A DNA stretch of 64,000 nucleotides from Larix kaempferi. Its lineage: Eukaryota; Streptophyta; Pinopsida; Pinales; Pinaceae. The notes under the pieces are model-generated. The model was not told the DNA's origin, ran no database searches, and saw nothing but the letters and a program-made list of their open reading frames with translations. Each line of letters begins with the position of its first letter. The first letter of the stretch is position 1. The position numbers and the translations under genes are program-made. Shown piece after piece: positions 24,412-34,679 of the stretch. The stretch covers positions 620,001 through 684,000 of the forward strand of contig BSBM01001662.1 of NCBI GenBank assembly GCA_027924585.1, given 5' to 3'.

Positions 24412-25272
24412 CTAATCATCCAAATAGTCTCCAATAGACGTGAACTTCATCTCTTCATTGGTTCCAATGTTCACTTTCCTTGTTTTCATAGGTCCACAAA
24501 TGTCTGGAATTTCCAACGAAGGTCTCTCTACGTCGCGCGCTCCCTCTGACTCTGGTATATTTATGTTGCACGGGTCCTCCTCATCACTTTCTTCTTTATC
24601 TTCAACTTCTTTAGCTAGATTATAACAATCCATGGCATGCTCTACCTGTTCCTTCCATTTTGGATGTAGGCTTGCAAGTATGCTGTCAACTCCAAATAAT
24701 TCCTCTAATGTCATGTTTCTATGTGGACATTCTGGTATGAATATTCTTTCCTTAATAATCTGCAAAGCATCATTTATGGTAGGACTCTCATCTTCAAAAC
24801 TGAAGCTCTTCTGGAAGTTGGCAGTCAAGGTAGGCCAATCTATAATTTCTCTCCGCAGCTCCATGTCTAGATACCACTTCTTTGGAATTTCTTCCTCCAA
24901 TGTGTACACAAACATATGCACCCATATTGTTTGTGGTCTCTCCTCCCATGCTTGTGAACAGATTTCAATATGCTTTCTTGGATCTTTCTGTCTATTCTAT
25001 TTTTCAAAGGGTAGTGTAGCCTTGTCAACAAACCTGATCTGCATCTTGATTTTGCACTGATCCCATGTGGTCAGTGTCTTCTTATGCGTAGCCCACCATC
25101 TGGAAGGTGTCTCACGTAGTGCCATGTCTAGTGCTGGTAAGCGATGTTCATCTGCAATTGCTATAGTATATTATTTGATAAAGGAATAAACATTAGATAA
25201 ACCATCATAGGTGGGAATTGGGCATAACTCCTTTCCAATCCAGTGCAGTGACTTTGTAACCAACATGCATCT
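24412..25272 (-). pseudogene. Second gag-like domain between protease and RT
   Basis: On the minus strand, 25272-24930 reads as a damaged frame with PIPTYDGLSN and RETPSRWWATHKK...WDQC, the pattern of the retrotransposon gag core (P-Y-G...WW...W). The 169-codon open block 24921-24412 continues with PKKWYLDMELRREIIDWP and an acidic C-terminal region that ends just before the RT connector. A conventional gag with zinc knuckles lies upstream at 33.5-39.4 kb, so this element carries two gag-like domains. The nested element is inserted at the 5' edge of this domain (TSD 25269-25273). Removing it leaves the frame continuous with the protease-linker block ending at 32010. Confidence 0.65.
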
Positions 25273-25273
25273 C
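25269..25273. repeat. TSD of nested element, left (ATCTC)
   Basis: ATCTC immediately precedes the LTR start; an identical ATCTC follows the distal LTR at 32010-32014. Confidence 0.92.
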
Positions 25274-27298
25274 TGTCATGTCCCAAATTTGGTATTGGGT
25301 CAAAATGGCCTAATCACATTGGCCCTATTCATTAGAGTTTGTCAAATTGATGCTAAAGGTCAAATAATTGCCAAGGAGAAAAATTACTAGTTTCCTAGGT
25401 TTGGGGTGGAAGCTTTGGGATTTGGAATAATGGGGATAATAAATGATGTTTGAACATTAGAATGGCATAAATATTTAATAAAGGAGATAAATAAATATAT
25501 ACAAGTGAAAATCAAAGTGGCATTTCATCATGAAGACACATGGAGGAAGTGGGACCCACATATGGCTAGATTTCCCCACTACACTTGGCATCATTCTCTC
25601 ACCAATTCGAATTCAAGGTGAATGGTAACATACTTGGGGGAGTCCAAAAGGTATTATTCATTGCATGACTCATCCAAGGTCGAAATATAGAGGAAGAGTA
25701 ACTCCCATGGAAGAGGAAGAGGCAATTTGGAGCTAGTGAGACACTTGGGCTAGATTCCCTAGCTCTATGACAACAATGATGAAGATGCTATGACACCTAT
25801 GACACAAATCAGACCTGAAGGCTGACATATGACATATATGACATGTCAGGGCTAAAAATAGACTCGAAGAGGGTGCTCAAGGGTGTTAGGACAGCTAAGA
25901 TGCTTCCACATGTGATTTGGTGGAAGTGGGAGACTAGGAATTGTTGTACAAGTGGTGTTCTTTGGAATATCTTCCCAACTTGAGTTGGCATGAGTCTCTT
26001 GGAAGGAATTCAACCCATGGAGGACATTAGAAGTTTATAAATGTCAATAACAAAGAATGAAACCATCTTTTGATCATTTGTAGAATTTGCTATTGCATTT
26101 GTGAAGAGGGAGAGCTAGTGGATGACTAGTTTCTTGCCTTAGCCAATTTCAAGGGTGAAATATTCCCATCCAAGTTGGTAATTGGAAAGGCCATTCAGAC
26201 CTTTCATTTGTATCTTTAATGGAGTCTTTATTTGCAGGTGTAAGCTACAGGGCAGCACATGGTTTCTTCTATTGCAGCTCACTCCTTCAACCATTTCCAG
26301 TTTTGATGGCATATTCTTGATCCTTGAGGGAGGGCATTTTTGGTGAGTTATTGTACTCTTTGGGGAAGATTTTAATGCCCCATTTCTTTTGTAATATGAA
26401 TTAAATACTCTGTTCTTCATCTCCAAAAAGTTTCAGGTCAAAATTCCAAGTAGAAATGTATAAATCTCATTTTACTGGAAGAACAATGCCATTTCCCCAC
26501 TACCTTGTTGTGAGCCAATGTATTGATGATGATTTCGAATGAATGGATGATTCTTTGATATATTTGTGATAAATATACTGCCATGTATGTCTTATACAAG
26601 TTTCATGTACTGTACTTGAGCATTTGAAGCATTTTTACTCAGTTTAGTTGTATTCGGAGGTGAAATAGTGCCATTTCCCCAAGGGTCGAATTGGGGATTT
26701 TTGCAGTTGAATGGGAGAGGGTGAGAACAATTGTAATAAACCATTAATGGTGCATATGAGACCTTAATAACATACTTAACAAATTACTTACCTCTGTTCA
26801 TAAATTTGAGTGGGTTTGGAGGCATTTGGGAAGCCATTTTCAGTACTTACCTTAGGGGGATTTGAACCCCAAATTACTTGTAAAATTGCATACTTGGTCC
26901 AGAATATTAAGAGAGTTTGCAGAGGTCTTTTGGTGTCCATATGTTATCCCTGAACATCATATTCATTTCCTAATATCATTCATAAACCTTCCTTGAATAT
27001 TTGAAGGCATTTGGAGTCAATTTGAGACCTAGAGACCAATACTAGTCAAAGGGAAATCACTAGTAAAGTTACCTACATTGAACAGAATTGAAAGAGTATT
27101 TGCAGAAGTGTTTTAAAGTTACAAAGGCATCCTTGAAACACATATTTATGTTCTAATATCATTCATATACCTTCTCAGAATATTTGGGATCATTTGGGGC
27201 AAATTTGGGACCTAGAGATCGAAACTAGTCAAAGGTCGAACCAAGGAAAAAAGTGGAAAATTGCAATTTTAATAAAATTCCTAACAAGGGACATTACA
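25274..27298 (+). mobile_element. 5' LTR of the nested element
   Basis: 2025 bp, TG...CA termini. A TATAAATG at 26036-26043 is a candidate TATA box; the same motif is at 30746-30753 in the 3' LTR. Confidence 0.93.
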
Positions 27299-27299
27299 G

Positions 27300-27311
27300 T
27301 GGTATCAGAGC
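27300..27311 (+). promoter_or_regulatory. Primer-binding site, tRNA-iMet
   Basis: TGGTATCAGAGC, 1 nt after the LTR end. Confidence 0.92.
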
Positions 27312-27364
27312 ATGGTCCTTGCACCTGTGTATTAGGTACATACATTCAAGAATAATTGGCAGCC

Positions 27365-28609
27365 ATGTCTTATGATTATGATGAATCCTATGAGTACAAT
27401 TCTTATGATGAATATGCAGATGCTTATGAGCAATATGAAGCAGAATGTGAATGGTATGAGGAAAAGGTGCCATCATGCAACACTTCTTACAATTTCAAGA
27501 GAAATGAAGATTATTCTTATGACTTTAAATCTGATGAATATGAATGTGTCACACCAACCAAGGATAATTCTATGAGTGAGTTCCAAAGATGGAGAGCAAA
27601 TTATAAAACCTTGCCCCAGCAATATCAAAAATATCAAGAATATCTTGCTTCGAGCAAAAATACACAAAATGCCATGTCTTTTGAGTACTATGCTGAACAT
27701 ATTTTTGAAAATAGGCCCAAAAATGAAGATGTGGAGTTAGTGAAGCAAGGTTTATGCCCTTCTTGTAAGAACCCTTGGAGCGAGTATCATATATGTGTGC
27801 ATGAAATGATGTCCTCTTTGATGAGAGCTTTTGAGATTTATTCAAGAAGGGATTCCAAATATACCGATCCTAAGGAAAACAAGGGGAAAAATGAATCAGC
27901 TTGCTTGAAGGAGAAAAATGAAGAGACATCACAAGAGCATGAAGAAGATTCTATTGAAAATATGGAAGATCATTTCGAGACACCTTCTAGCTTAGACATG
28001 AACCAAAGAGCATCTAGTGATGGATGCTTAAACTATGAAGGAGTACCTACTGATGGGTGCTCACACCTCTATGTTGGTGACATAGAGATCACTTTTGAAA
28101 GTGTTGCTGCAAGCCCAAGTTCCATTAAGCATGATAATGAAGACCTTGTAGTAGTTGAAGAAGAACCAAGATCAACTTCCCCATCACCACTTGAGCTTCA
28201 TGAAGTTGGTCCAAGCAAAAATAAAGAAGATGAGGAGGTTCATTTGCAAGAGCCTCATTTTCTTGAAGGGTCCTTAAAGATGAATGAAAAGAAGATCCAA
28301 GAGTCCCTCAGCATTCTCCATGAGACTCAAGCATTGGTGTCAAATTCTTGTTGGAGAGCTACTTCATTGGAGGAAACATCCTTCCTTGAAGATATGGAGA
28401 AGATTCAAAGAGCAATGTGCCACATCAAAGGTAATTTCATGTCTTTGCTTTTTGATAGAAACCATTTGTTTGAGCTTAATGAGTTGTTACATGATGCATA
28501 CTTGAAGAATAATGAGGATATTCATAAGCTCACAATTCAAAATGAGCAACTTCTTGAAAAGTTCAAGATACTTGTTTTTCCTCCTATGTTTCAGATTGTC
28601 AAATGGTAG
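27365..28609 (+). CDS. ORF1 of nested element: acidic gag-like protein with CxxC...HxC motif
   Basis: Starts at the ATG at 27365, 65 nt after the PBS start, and runs 414 codons undisturbed. The first 60 residues are extremely rich in Tyr, Asp and Glu. Residues about 131-146 hold CPSCKNPWSEYHICVH, a possible zinc site (C-x2-C-x7-H-x-C-x-H). Residues 170-330 are Glu/Lys/Ser-rich and probably disordered. The C-terminal 80 residues (SFLEDMEKIQRAMCHI onward) look helical. No known gag, PR or RT domain is recognised. The position suggests a derived structural protein. An open 414-codon frame in an otherwise AT-rich element argues it was under selection until recently. The stop overlaps the start of ORF2 by 7 nt (ATGGTAG). 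Confidence 0.7.
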   Translation: MSYDYDESYEYNSYDEYADAYEQYEAECEWYEEKVPSCNTSYNFKRNEDYSYDFKSDEYECVTPTKDNSMSEFQRWRANYKTLPQQYQKYQEYLASSKNTQNAMSFEYYAEHIFENRPKNEDVELVKQGLCPSCKNPWSEYHICVHEMMSSLMRAFEIYSRRDSKYTDPKENKGKNESACLKEKNEETSQEHEEDSIENMEDHFETPSSLDMNQRASSDGCLNYEGVPTDGCSHLYVGDIEITFESVAASPSSIKHDNEDLVVVEEEPRSTSPSPLELHEVGPSKNKEDEEVHLQEPHFLEGSLKMNEKKIQESLSILHETQALVSNSCWRATSLEETSFLEDMEKIQRAMCHIKGNFMSLLFDRNHLFELNELLHDAYLKNNEDIHKLTIQNEQLLEKFKILVFPPMFQIVKW

Positions 28610-29676
28610 ATTGTTCGGAGGATTCTCATGACATGGTGGATCATGAGAAATGTGAAAATTTGAATGTTTTTGATGTGTTTGGAGATGAACTTGAAGAGAT
28701 ACAAACACTTGATGTGGTGGAAGAAGAATTTGAATTGCCTCTTGATGAAGGTTGTGCAATTTTTAAAGAAGAGCATGATTCATCTACATTGGAACCAAAC
28801 TATGACAAAGAGTTCACACTTTTGAAGGAGCTGCATGATACTACCCATATGGATCCTCCCCATGATGAAACTTCTGTACTTTTTGATCATTTGGATGATT
28901 TGGTTCATTCTCCTACATCCTACAATTCCATGTTTTGCAACATTAGTCTTAATGAAGTATGGGTGAAAGGGTTCTTTTTGATGGTGCCACATGAGGAGTA
29001 TGATATGGTTGGAGCACATTCTCATTCACATTTGCAGCAGGATACTTTATTACTTTATGATGATGCACATCTACATGGATGCACCTATGATATGCATTTG
29101 AGTCACTTGAAGACTCATGGTTTTTGTTGCTCAACACTTGATTCATTTGATGTTGGAGGAACTTCATCCAACACTTGGGTGAATAGATTTATGATTGGAG
29201 AATATTTTTGTTGGAAGCCACATGCTTTGTTATATCTTTATGATGATCACATTCAAGGATGTATGGGTGAGACTTCTTTGAGTCATTTGAAGTCTCCTTG
29301 TTTTTTCTGCTCATTATTTGGTTCAGATTTTAGTGGAGATTCTTCATTCACTTCTTGGATGAAAGAATACATGGCTGAATATTTTGATGCATATCACATC
29401 CTTTTGGAGCAGCTTTATAGGACATGGGATCCTCACCTATGTCATTGGAGCAGATTTGATTGGTCACTTGAAGCTTGTATGCACTTGGAAAACGGTGGTC
29501 TACTTGCTTGGAGGTATAAGCACTTTCGTGATTCTTTGATGAAGCACCTCCTTGATATTAATTTTCATTATGTAGTTATGTACTTTGATGATATATATTT
29601 TGTACTCATGATGTTTGGAAGAATGCATACAAGAAAATGGGATCCAGGAATCCTCTTATATGATGGTATGGGTTGA
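28603..29676 (+). CDS. ORF2 of nested element: unknown Asp/His/Cys-rich protein with internal repeat
   Basis: 357 codons from the ATG at 28603, which lies inside the last codons of ORF1 (shared ATGGTAG). The first 100 residues are acidic. Residues about 145-265 contain two diverged copies of a ~65-residue unit: LYDDAHLHGC...LSHLKTHGFCCS... and YLYDDHIQGC...LSHLKSPCFFCS..., each ending in a W-x(4-6)-M/F-x-[AG]-E-Y-F segment. The C-terminus has a second Trp-rich part. A YFDDI near the end is not accompanied by other RT motifs. No family is recognised. Its last 75 codons are repeated at 34148-34372 by the tandem duplication. Confidence 0.65.
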   Translation: MVDCSEDSHDMVDHEKCENLNVFDVFGDELEEIQTLDVVEEEFELPLDEGCAIFKEEHDSSTLEPNYDKEFTLLKELHDTTHMDPPHDETSVLFDHLDDLVHSPTSYNSMFCNISLNEVWVKGFFLMVPHEEYDMVGAHSHSHLQQDTLLLYDDAHLHGCTYDMHLSHLKTHGFCCSTLDSFDVGGTSSNTWVNRFMIGEYFCWKPHALLYLYDDHIQGCMGETSLSHLKSPCFFCSLFGSDFSGDSSFTSWMKEYMAEYFDAYHILLEQLYRTWDPHLCHWSRFDWSLEACMHLENGGLLAWRYKHFRDSLMKHLLDINFHYVVMYFDDIYFVLMMFGRMHTRKWDPGILLYDGMG

Positions 29677-29970
29677 AGAGCACTCTTAATTGTTCGGGAG
29701 CAATACAAGCAATGGGACCCTAGAATATTTTTTATCTCATTGGTTTCAAATTTTTTGGGGAAACAAGCAGTACGGGAGATGGATTTCCCCACTTAATAAA
29801 GTGATTTTTATCAGAGTAGTGCAGCAGCAAGCATGTTGGTTCCTCTTTAAAATCTTCATGGAAACTCAAAGACTCAAGGTTGGGCAATTCAATGGCAACT
29901 TCAAAGAATTATACAGAAAGCAGGTTCTTCAACACCCATGTTTAAAATTGCTTGAGGACAAGCAATATTG

Positions 29971-29981
29971 GGAAGGGAGGA
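29971..29981 (+). promoter_or_regulatory. Polypurine tract of nested element
   Basis: GGAAGGGAGGA ends 2 nt before the 3' LTR, the expected plus-strand priming site. Confidence 0.8.
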
Positions 29982-29983
29982 TT

Positions 29984-32009
29984 TGTCATGTCCCAAAGTT
30001 GGTATTGGGTCAAAATGGCCTAATCACATTGGCCCTATTCATTAGAGTTTGTCAAATTGATGCTAAAGGTCAAATAATTGCCAAGGAGGAAAATTACTAG
30101 TTTCCTAGGTTTGGGGTGGAAGCTTTGGGATTTGGAATAATGGGGATAATAAATGATGTTTGAACATTAGAATGGAATAAATATTTAATAAAGGAGATAA
30201 ATAAATATATACAAGTGAAAATCAAAGTTGCATTTCATCATGAAGACACATGGAGGAAGTGGGACCCACATATGGCTAGATTTCCCCACTACACTTGGCA
30301 TCATTCTCTCACCAATTTGAATTCAAGGTGAATAGTAACATACTTGGGGGAGTCCAAAAGGTATTATTCATTGCATGACTCATCCAAGGTCGAAATATAG
30401 AGGAAGAGTAACTCCCATGGAAGAGGAAGAGGCAATTTGGAGCTAGTGAGACACTTGGGCTAGATTCCCTAGCTCTATGACAACAATGATGAAGATGTTA
30501 TGACACCTATGACACAAATCAGACCTGAAGGCTGACATATGACATATATGATATGTCAGGGCTAAAAATAGACTCCAAGAGGGCACTCAAGGGTGTTAGG
30601 ACAGCTAAGATGCTTCCACATGTGATTTGGTGGAAGTGGGAGACTAGGAATTGTTGTACAAGTGGCGTTCTTTGGAATCTCTTCCCAACTTGAGTTGGCA
30701 TGAGTCTCTTGGAAGGAATTCGACCCATGGAGGACATTAGAAGTTTATAAATGTCAATAATAAAGAATGAAACCAGATTTTGATCATTTTTAGAATTTGC
30801 TATTGCATTTGTGAAGAGGGAGAGCTAGTGGATGACTAGTTTCTTGCCTTAGCCAATTTCGAGGGTGAAAGATTCCCATCCAAGTTGGTAATTGGAAAGG
30901 CCATTCAGACCTTTCAATTGGAGCTTTAATGGAGTCTTTATTTTCAGGTGTAAGCTACAGGGCAGCTCATGGTTTCTTCTATTGCAGCTCACTCCTTCAA
31001 CCATTTCCAGTTTTGATGGCATATTCTTGATCCTTGAGGGAGGGCGTTTTTGGTGAGCTATTGTACTCTTTGGGGAAGCTTTTAATGCCCCATTTATTTT
31101 GTAATATGAATTAAATACTCTGTTCTTCATCTCCAAAAATTTTCAGGTCGAAATTCCAAGTAGAAATGTATAAATCTCATTTTTAATGGAAGAACAATGC
31201 CATTTCCCCACTACCTTGTTGTGAGCCAATGTATTGATGATGATTTCGAATGAATGGATGATTCTTTGATATATTTGTGATAAATATACTGCCATGGATG
31301 TATTCTACAAGTTTCATGTACTGTACTTGAGCATTTGAAGCATTTTTACTCAGTTTAGTTGTATTGGGAGGCGAAATAGTGCCATTTCCCCAAGGGTCGA
31401 ATTGGGGATTTTTGCAGTTGAATGGGAGAGGGTGAGAACAGTTGTAATAAACCATTAATGGTGCATATGAGACCTTAATAACATACTTAACACATTAATT
31501 ACCTCTGTTCATAAATTTGAGTGGGTTTGGAGGCATTTGGGAAGCCATTTTCAGTACTTACCTTAGGGGGATTTGAACCCCAAATTACTTGTAAAATTGC
31601 ATACTTGGTCCAGTATATTAAGAGAGTTTGCAGAGGTCTTTTGGTGGCCATATGTTATCCCTGAAAATCATATTCATTTCCTAATATCATTCATAAACCT
31701 TCCTTGAATATTTGAAGGCATTTGGAGTCAATTTGAGACCTAGAGACCAATACTAGTCAAAGGGAAATCACTAGTAAAGTTACCTACATTGACTAGAATT
31801 GAAAGAGTATTTTCAGAAGTGTTTTAAAGGTACAAAGGCATCCCTGAAACACATATTTATGTTCTTATATCATTCATATACCTTCTCAGAATATTTGGGA
31901 TCATTTGGGGCAAATTTGGGACCTAGAGGTCGAAACTAGTCAAAGGTCGAACCAAGGAAAAAAGTGGAAAATTGCAATTTTAACAAAATTCCTAACAAGG
32001 GACATTACA
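29984..32009 (+). mobile_element. 3' LTR of the nested element
   Basis: 2026 bp, same termini as the 5' LTR. A third copy is at 34680-36705 through the block duplication. Confidence 0.93.
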
Positions 32010-32661
32010 ATCTCCTTGTAGATACTTCATGCATACGAATTTGCCAGTTTTCCAGTCCTGCATTAGAGTCTGAGATGCAAGAGTTGTCACATCTGCAGTT
32101 GAGTGTTCCATCCGCAGTAGGATTAATATAGTCTTCCTGGTTCACAGTAATCTTGTAAAGGCGGTCCAAGTCTTGAGCTCTGGATTCTTCCTGAATTGAC
32201 TCACTATATCTATCGCCGTCTGAAGATTCCAATGGTGCGATGACCTTGAGATGCTTTCCTTCAAAGATCATCTTCTTTTTTTTCAATTTTATGATGGTGA
32301 GGTTATCCATAGCCCAGCCAATTCTCAACAGTGTTGGATAAGGCTAACTATCATCCGCAATCTCGATAACCTCGAAGTATGCATGACTTTGCACTCCATC
32401 AATTTCAACAATAACATTGGCTAACCTTCCAAAAGGTATACCTTTCTCCTGGTTGGCCATCCTCAACTGGATAGGTGACCATAACATATTTGGTCTCCCC
32501 ATCTGCTGCCATATCTGTTTGGTTAAGAAATTTACTTCAGATCCCAGATCAAGGATGATCTCATCCATTTCATAGTCTCCTATCTGTGCACTTAGTCTCA
32601 TTTCTCGGCCTGATATTTTGTGTTTCTTGATCTGGTGAACTGCACTATCAGTAGTCTCCAT
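32010..32661 (-). pseudogene. Gypsy protease and linker (copy 1)
   Basis: The block from 32661 contains EIILDLGSEVNFLTKQIW, an aspartic protease site of the D-x-G-S form used by many plant gypsy proteases, then FEVIEIADDS and a stop at 32344-32346. The next 107 codons (32328-32010) read IGWAMDNLTII..., ending SNAGLENWQIRMHEVSTRR at the nested-element junction. This linker leads into the second gag-like domain. The same region is at 36706-37357 in copy 2 with only a few substitutions. Confidence 0.8.
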
Positions 32662-32667
32662 CTCGCT

Positions 32668-34143
32668 CTATGGCTCATACTGGTTTAATAGTTTTTGAAA
32701 CTCTACCATAGTGTCTATGCTTTTCAGCAACTTCATGCAGTTCCTTAGGAACTGCGCAACAGATGTTACTATCTCTACTGTGGTGCTCGTTTTGTCATAA
32801 GTAGTCGGGATATCTTCTATGAGTGGTGTTTCACTGCGCAATGAGATTCTTGGCGAACTGAGTACTGAATCTTTGAAGATGTCTCGCGCTTCTTCAAAGA
32901 CTTCTCTGTTTTTCTCCAAGTTGAAAGTAGGTGCTTTCCCAGTAGCTTTTCTTATCCATATTGTCTCAAGAGGAGTCTGCTTAGTGTTAAAGTCTCCAAA
33001 ACTCGAAGCTTATGCTCCTCTATCTCTCCCTGTCGTAGCGCCGCTTCACATCACTGCATTGATACTTGGATCTCCAGGTCTATTCTCTACTGCGATCAAT
33101 TGAATGTTTGGGTTTGGTGCATCTTTCCGCTTCTGTTTCTGCATTTCTGCCTCTAACACTGGGCAGTCTTCAATAACATGATCGAACGATTTACAATAAC
33201 TACACGTAGTGCATGGGTTGGTACAATCTCTAGACACGTGACCTAGCTGGCCATAGTTATAATAGATTACTTGACCTCGGCCTCGTCCTTGCGCCAGGCC
33301 GGCATTCCTTCCTCTCCTGCAGTATCCTTCACGACCTTTGTATGCTCCCTGATCGTGTTGCATGTTATCTTGTTTTTGCGGAGTCTCTTCTTGGACTCTG
33401 TATACTCCTCCATACATATGCTCGATATATTTCTTTCTTTCCAACATGAGCTCATATGCACGGCAGTTGGACTCATCATGGCCAACTAACTTACATAAAT
33501 TTCAATATAGGTTCTTAGGTGTTCTTACATATTTCTCAATTAAGTAGCAATCCTCTGGCCAATGTCCTCTAGTTCTGCATATTTCACACCATGGCCCTTG
33601 GTTCTGATTTAATGGGTTTGGTGCACCCATGTTAAGGAATTCTTGGAATAAAGGATAATGATCCTTCGTGTGTCCTTCTCCCTTACAACCTATACACCAT
33701 ACTTCTTGTCTCTCTTGGTTTCCTTTCTTTATATCCTGTAGTTGTAGTGTCAGGGTGGCCAACTGGGTCTGAATTTGAGACATCCTAGTGCCAATTTCTC
33801 CAATATGTGAAGCTTCTAACTTCATCACGATCTCCAAGGCTTCTTCCTACGAAGCCACTTTCTGCAGCATCAAAGACAGTCTGATATGGAGAAACAACGC
33901 GGCTATAAACCATTCCTGGTGCTATTGTGGTGCTATGACGAAACTTACTTGGTCCAACAGCGTCTTAAATTTCTGGTCAAATTCCCAGACTGTCTCATTA
34001 GGTTTCTGCTTGATTTCCTTAGAGTCTGTGATACATTGGGATTCTCACTTCAGCTTCTTAAATTCTGCTAAAAGTTCAGCCTTAATTTCTAGTAAGGTTC
34101 TCTGATGCCCAACATAATACTTCATGAACCAATTCAAGGCTCT
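32668..34143 (-). pseudogene. Gypsy gag C-terminal part with zinc knuckles (copy 1)
   Basis: On the minus strand from 34143: the end of the gag core, a helical ALEIVMKLEASHIGEIGTRM stretch, then up to five CCHC-like motifs. They are CIGCKGEGHTKDHY (last Cys lost), CEICRTRGHWPEDC (intact), a motif whose first Cys position is now a TGA near 33502 followed by NLCKLVGHDESNC, YYNYGQLGHVSRDC (both first Cys positions are Tyr) and CSYCKSFDHVIEDC (intact). A Lys/Arg-rich linker and a segment ending near 32668 follow. Zinc knuckles bind the genomic RNA. The motif spacing and shared frame (33837-33502 and 33447-33046 are in phase) show one protein. The same damage is in copy 2, so it predates the duplication. 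Confidence 0.75.
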
Positions 34144-34147
34144 AGTA
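34144..34147. other. Duplication junction filler (AGTA)
   Basis: Between the end of block 1 and the start of block 2 lie four extra bases. The 9-mer TCTAGTAAG spanning the junction (34141-34149) also occurs 53 bp upstream at 34088-34096, so the filler looks templated. Confidence 0.7.
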
Positions 34148-34372
34148 AGATTTGATTGGTCACTTGAAGCTTGTATGCACTTGGAAAACGGTGGTCTACT
34201 TGCTTGGAGGTATAAGCACTTTCGTGATTCTTTGATGAAGCACCTCCTTGATATTAATTTTCATTATGTAGTTATGTACTTTGATGATATATATTTTGTA
34301 CTCATGATGTTTGGAAGAATGCATACAAGAAAATGGGATCCAGGAATCCTCTTATATGATGGTATGGGTTGA
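34148..34372 (+). pseudogene. Nested-element ORF2, C-terminal fragment (copy 2)
   Basis: The last 75 codons of ORF2, without its start, identical in protein to 29452-29676. Created by the block duplication. Confidence 0.9.
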
Positions 34373-34679
34373 AGAGCACTCTTAATTGTTCGGGAGCAAT
34401 ACAAGCAATGGGACCCTAGAATAATTTTTATCTCATTGGTTTCAAATTTTTTGGGGAAACAAGCAGTACGGGAGATGGATTTCCCCACTTAATAAAGTGA
34501 TTTTTATCAGAGTAGTGCAGCAGCAAGCATGTTGGTTCCTCTTTAAAATCTTCATGGAAACTCAAAGACTCAAGGTTGGGCAATTCAATGGCAACTTCAA
34601 AGAATTATACAGAAAGCAGGTTCTTCAACACCCATGTTTAAAATTGCTTGAGGACAAGCAATATTGGGAAGGGAGGATT

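Larger units (their letters stand above)
25274..32009 (+). mobile_element. Non-autonomous LTR retrotransposon (LARD/TR-GAG-like), complete with TSD
   Basis: Two 2.0-kb LTRs (25274-27298 and 29984-32009) with inverted ends TGTCATGTCCC / GGGACATTACA, an initiator-Met primer site at 27300-27311, a polypurine tract at 29971-29981 and a perfect 5-bp TSD (ATCTC). The 2.7-kb interior holds two overlapping ORFs with no protease, RT or integrase motifs, so mobilisation must have been in trans. LTRs differ by roughly 2% (18 differences in the first 770 bp, counted by eye). It is inserted antisense to its gypsy host. The transcript would run on the plus strand. Confidence 0.93.
29452..34143. repeat. Tandem-duplicated block, copy 1
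   Basis: Contains the end of nested ORF2, the 3' LTR and the adjacent gypsy gag/protease region. Every landmark recurs exactly 4,696 bp to the right (for example the LTR ends at 32009 and 36705). Confidence 0.95.

Noticed and set aside
29560-29640. YFDDI in nested ORF2 as an RT catalytic motif
   Set aside because: No other RT motif (palm, LKxxG, PxG) in the protein; the four residues alone are not evidence.
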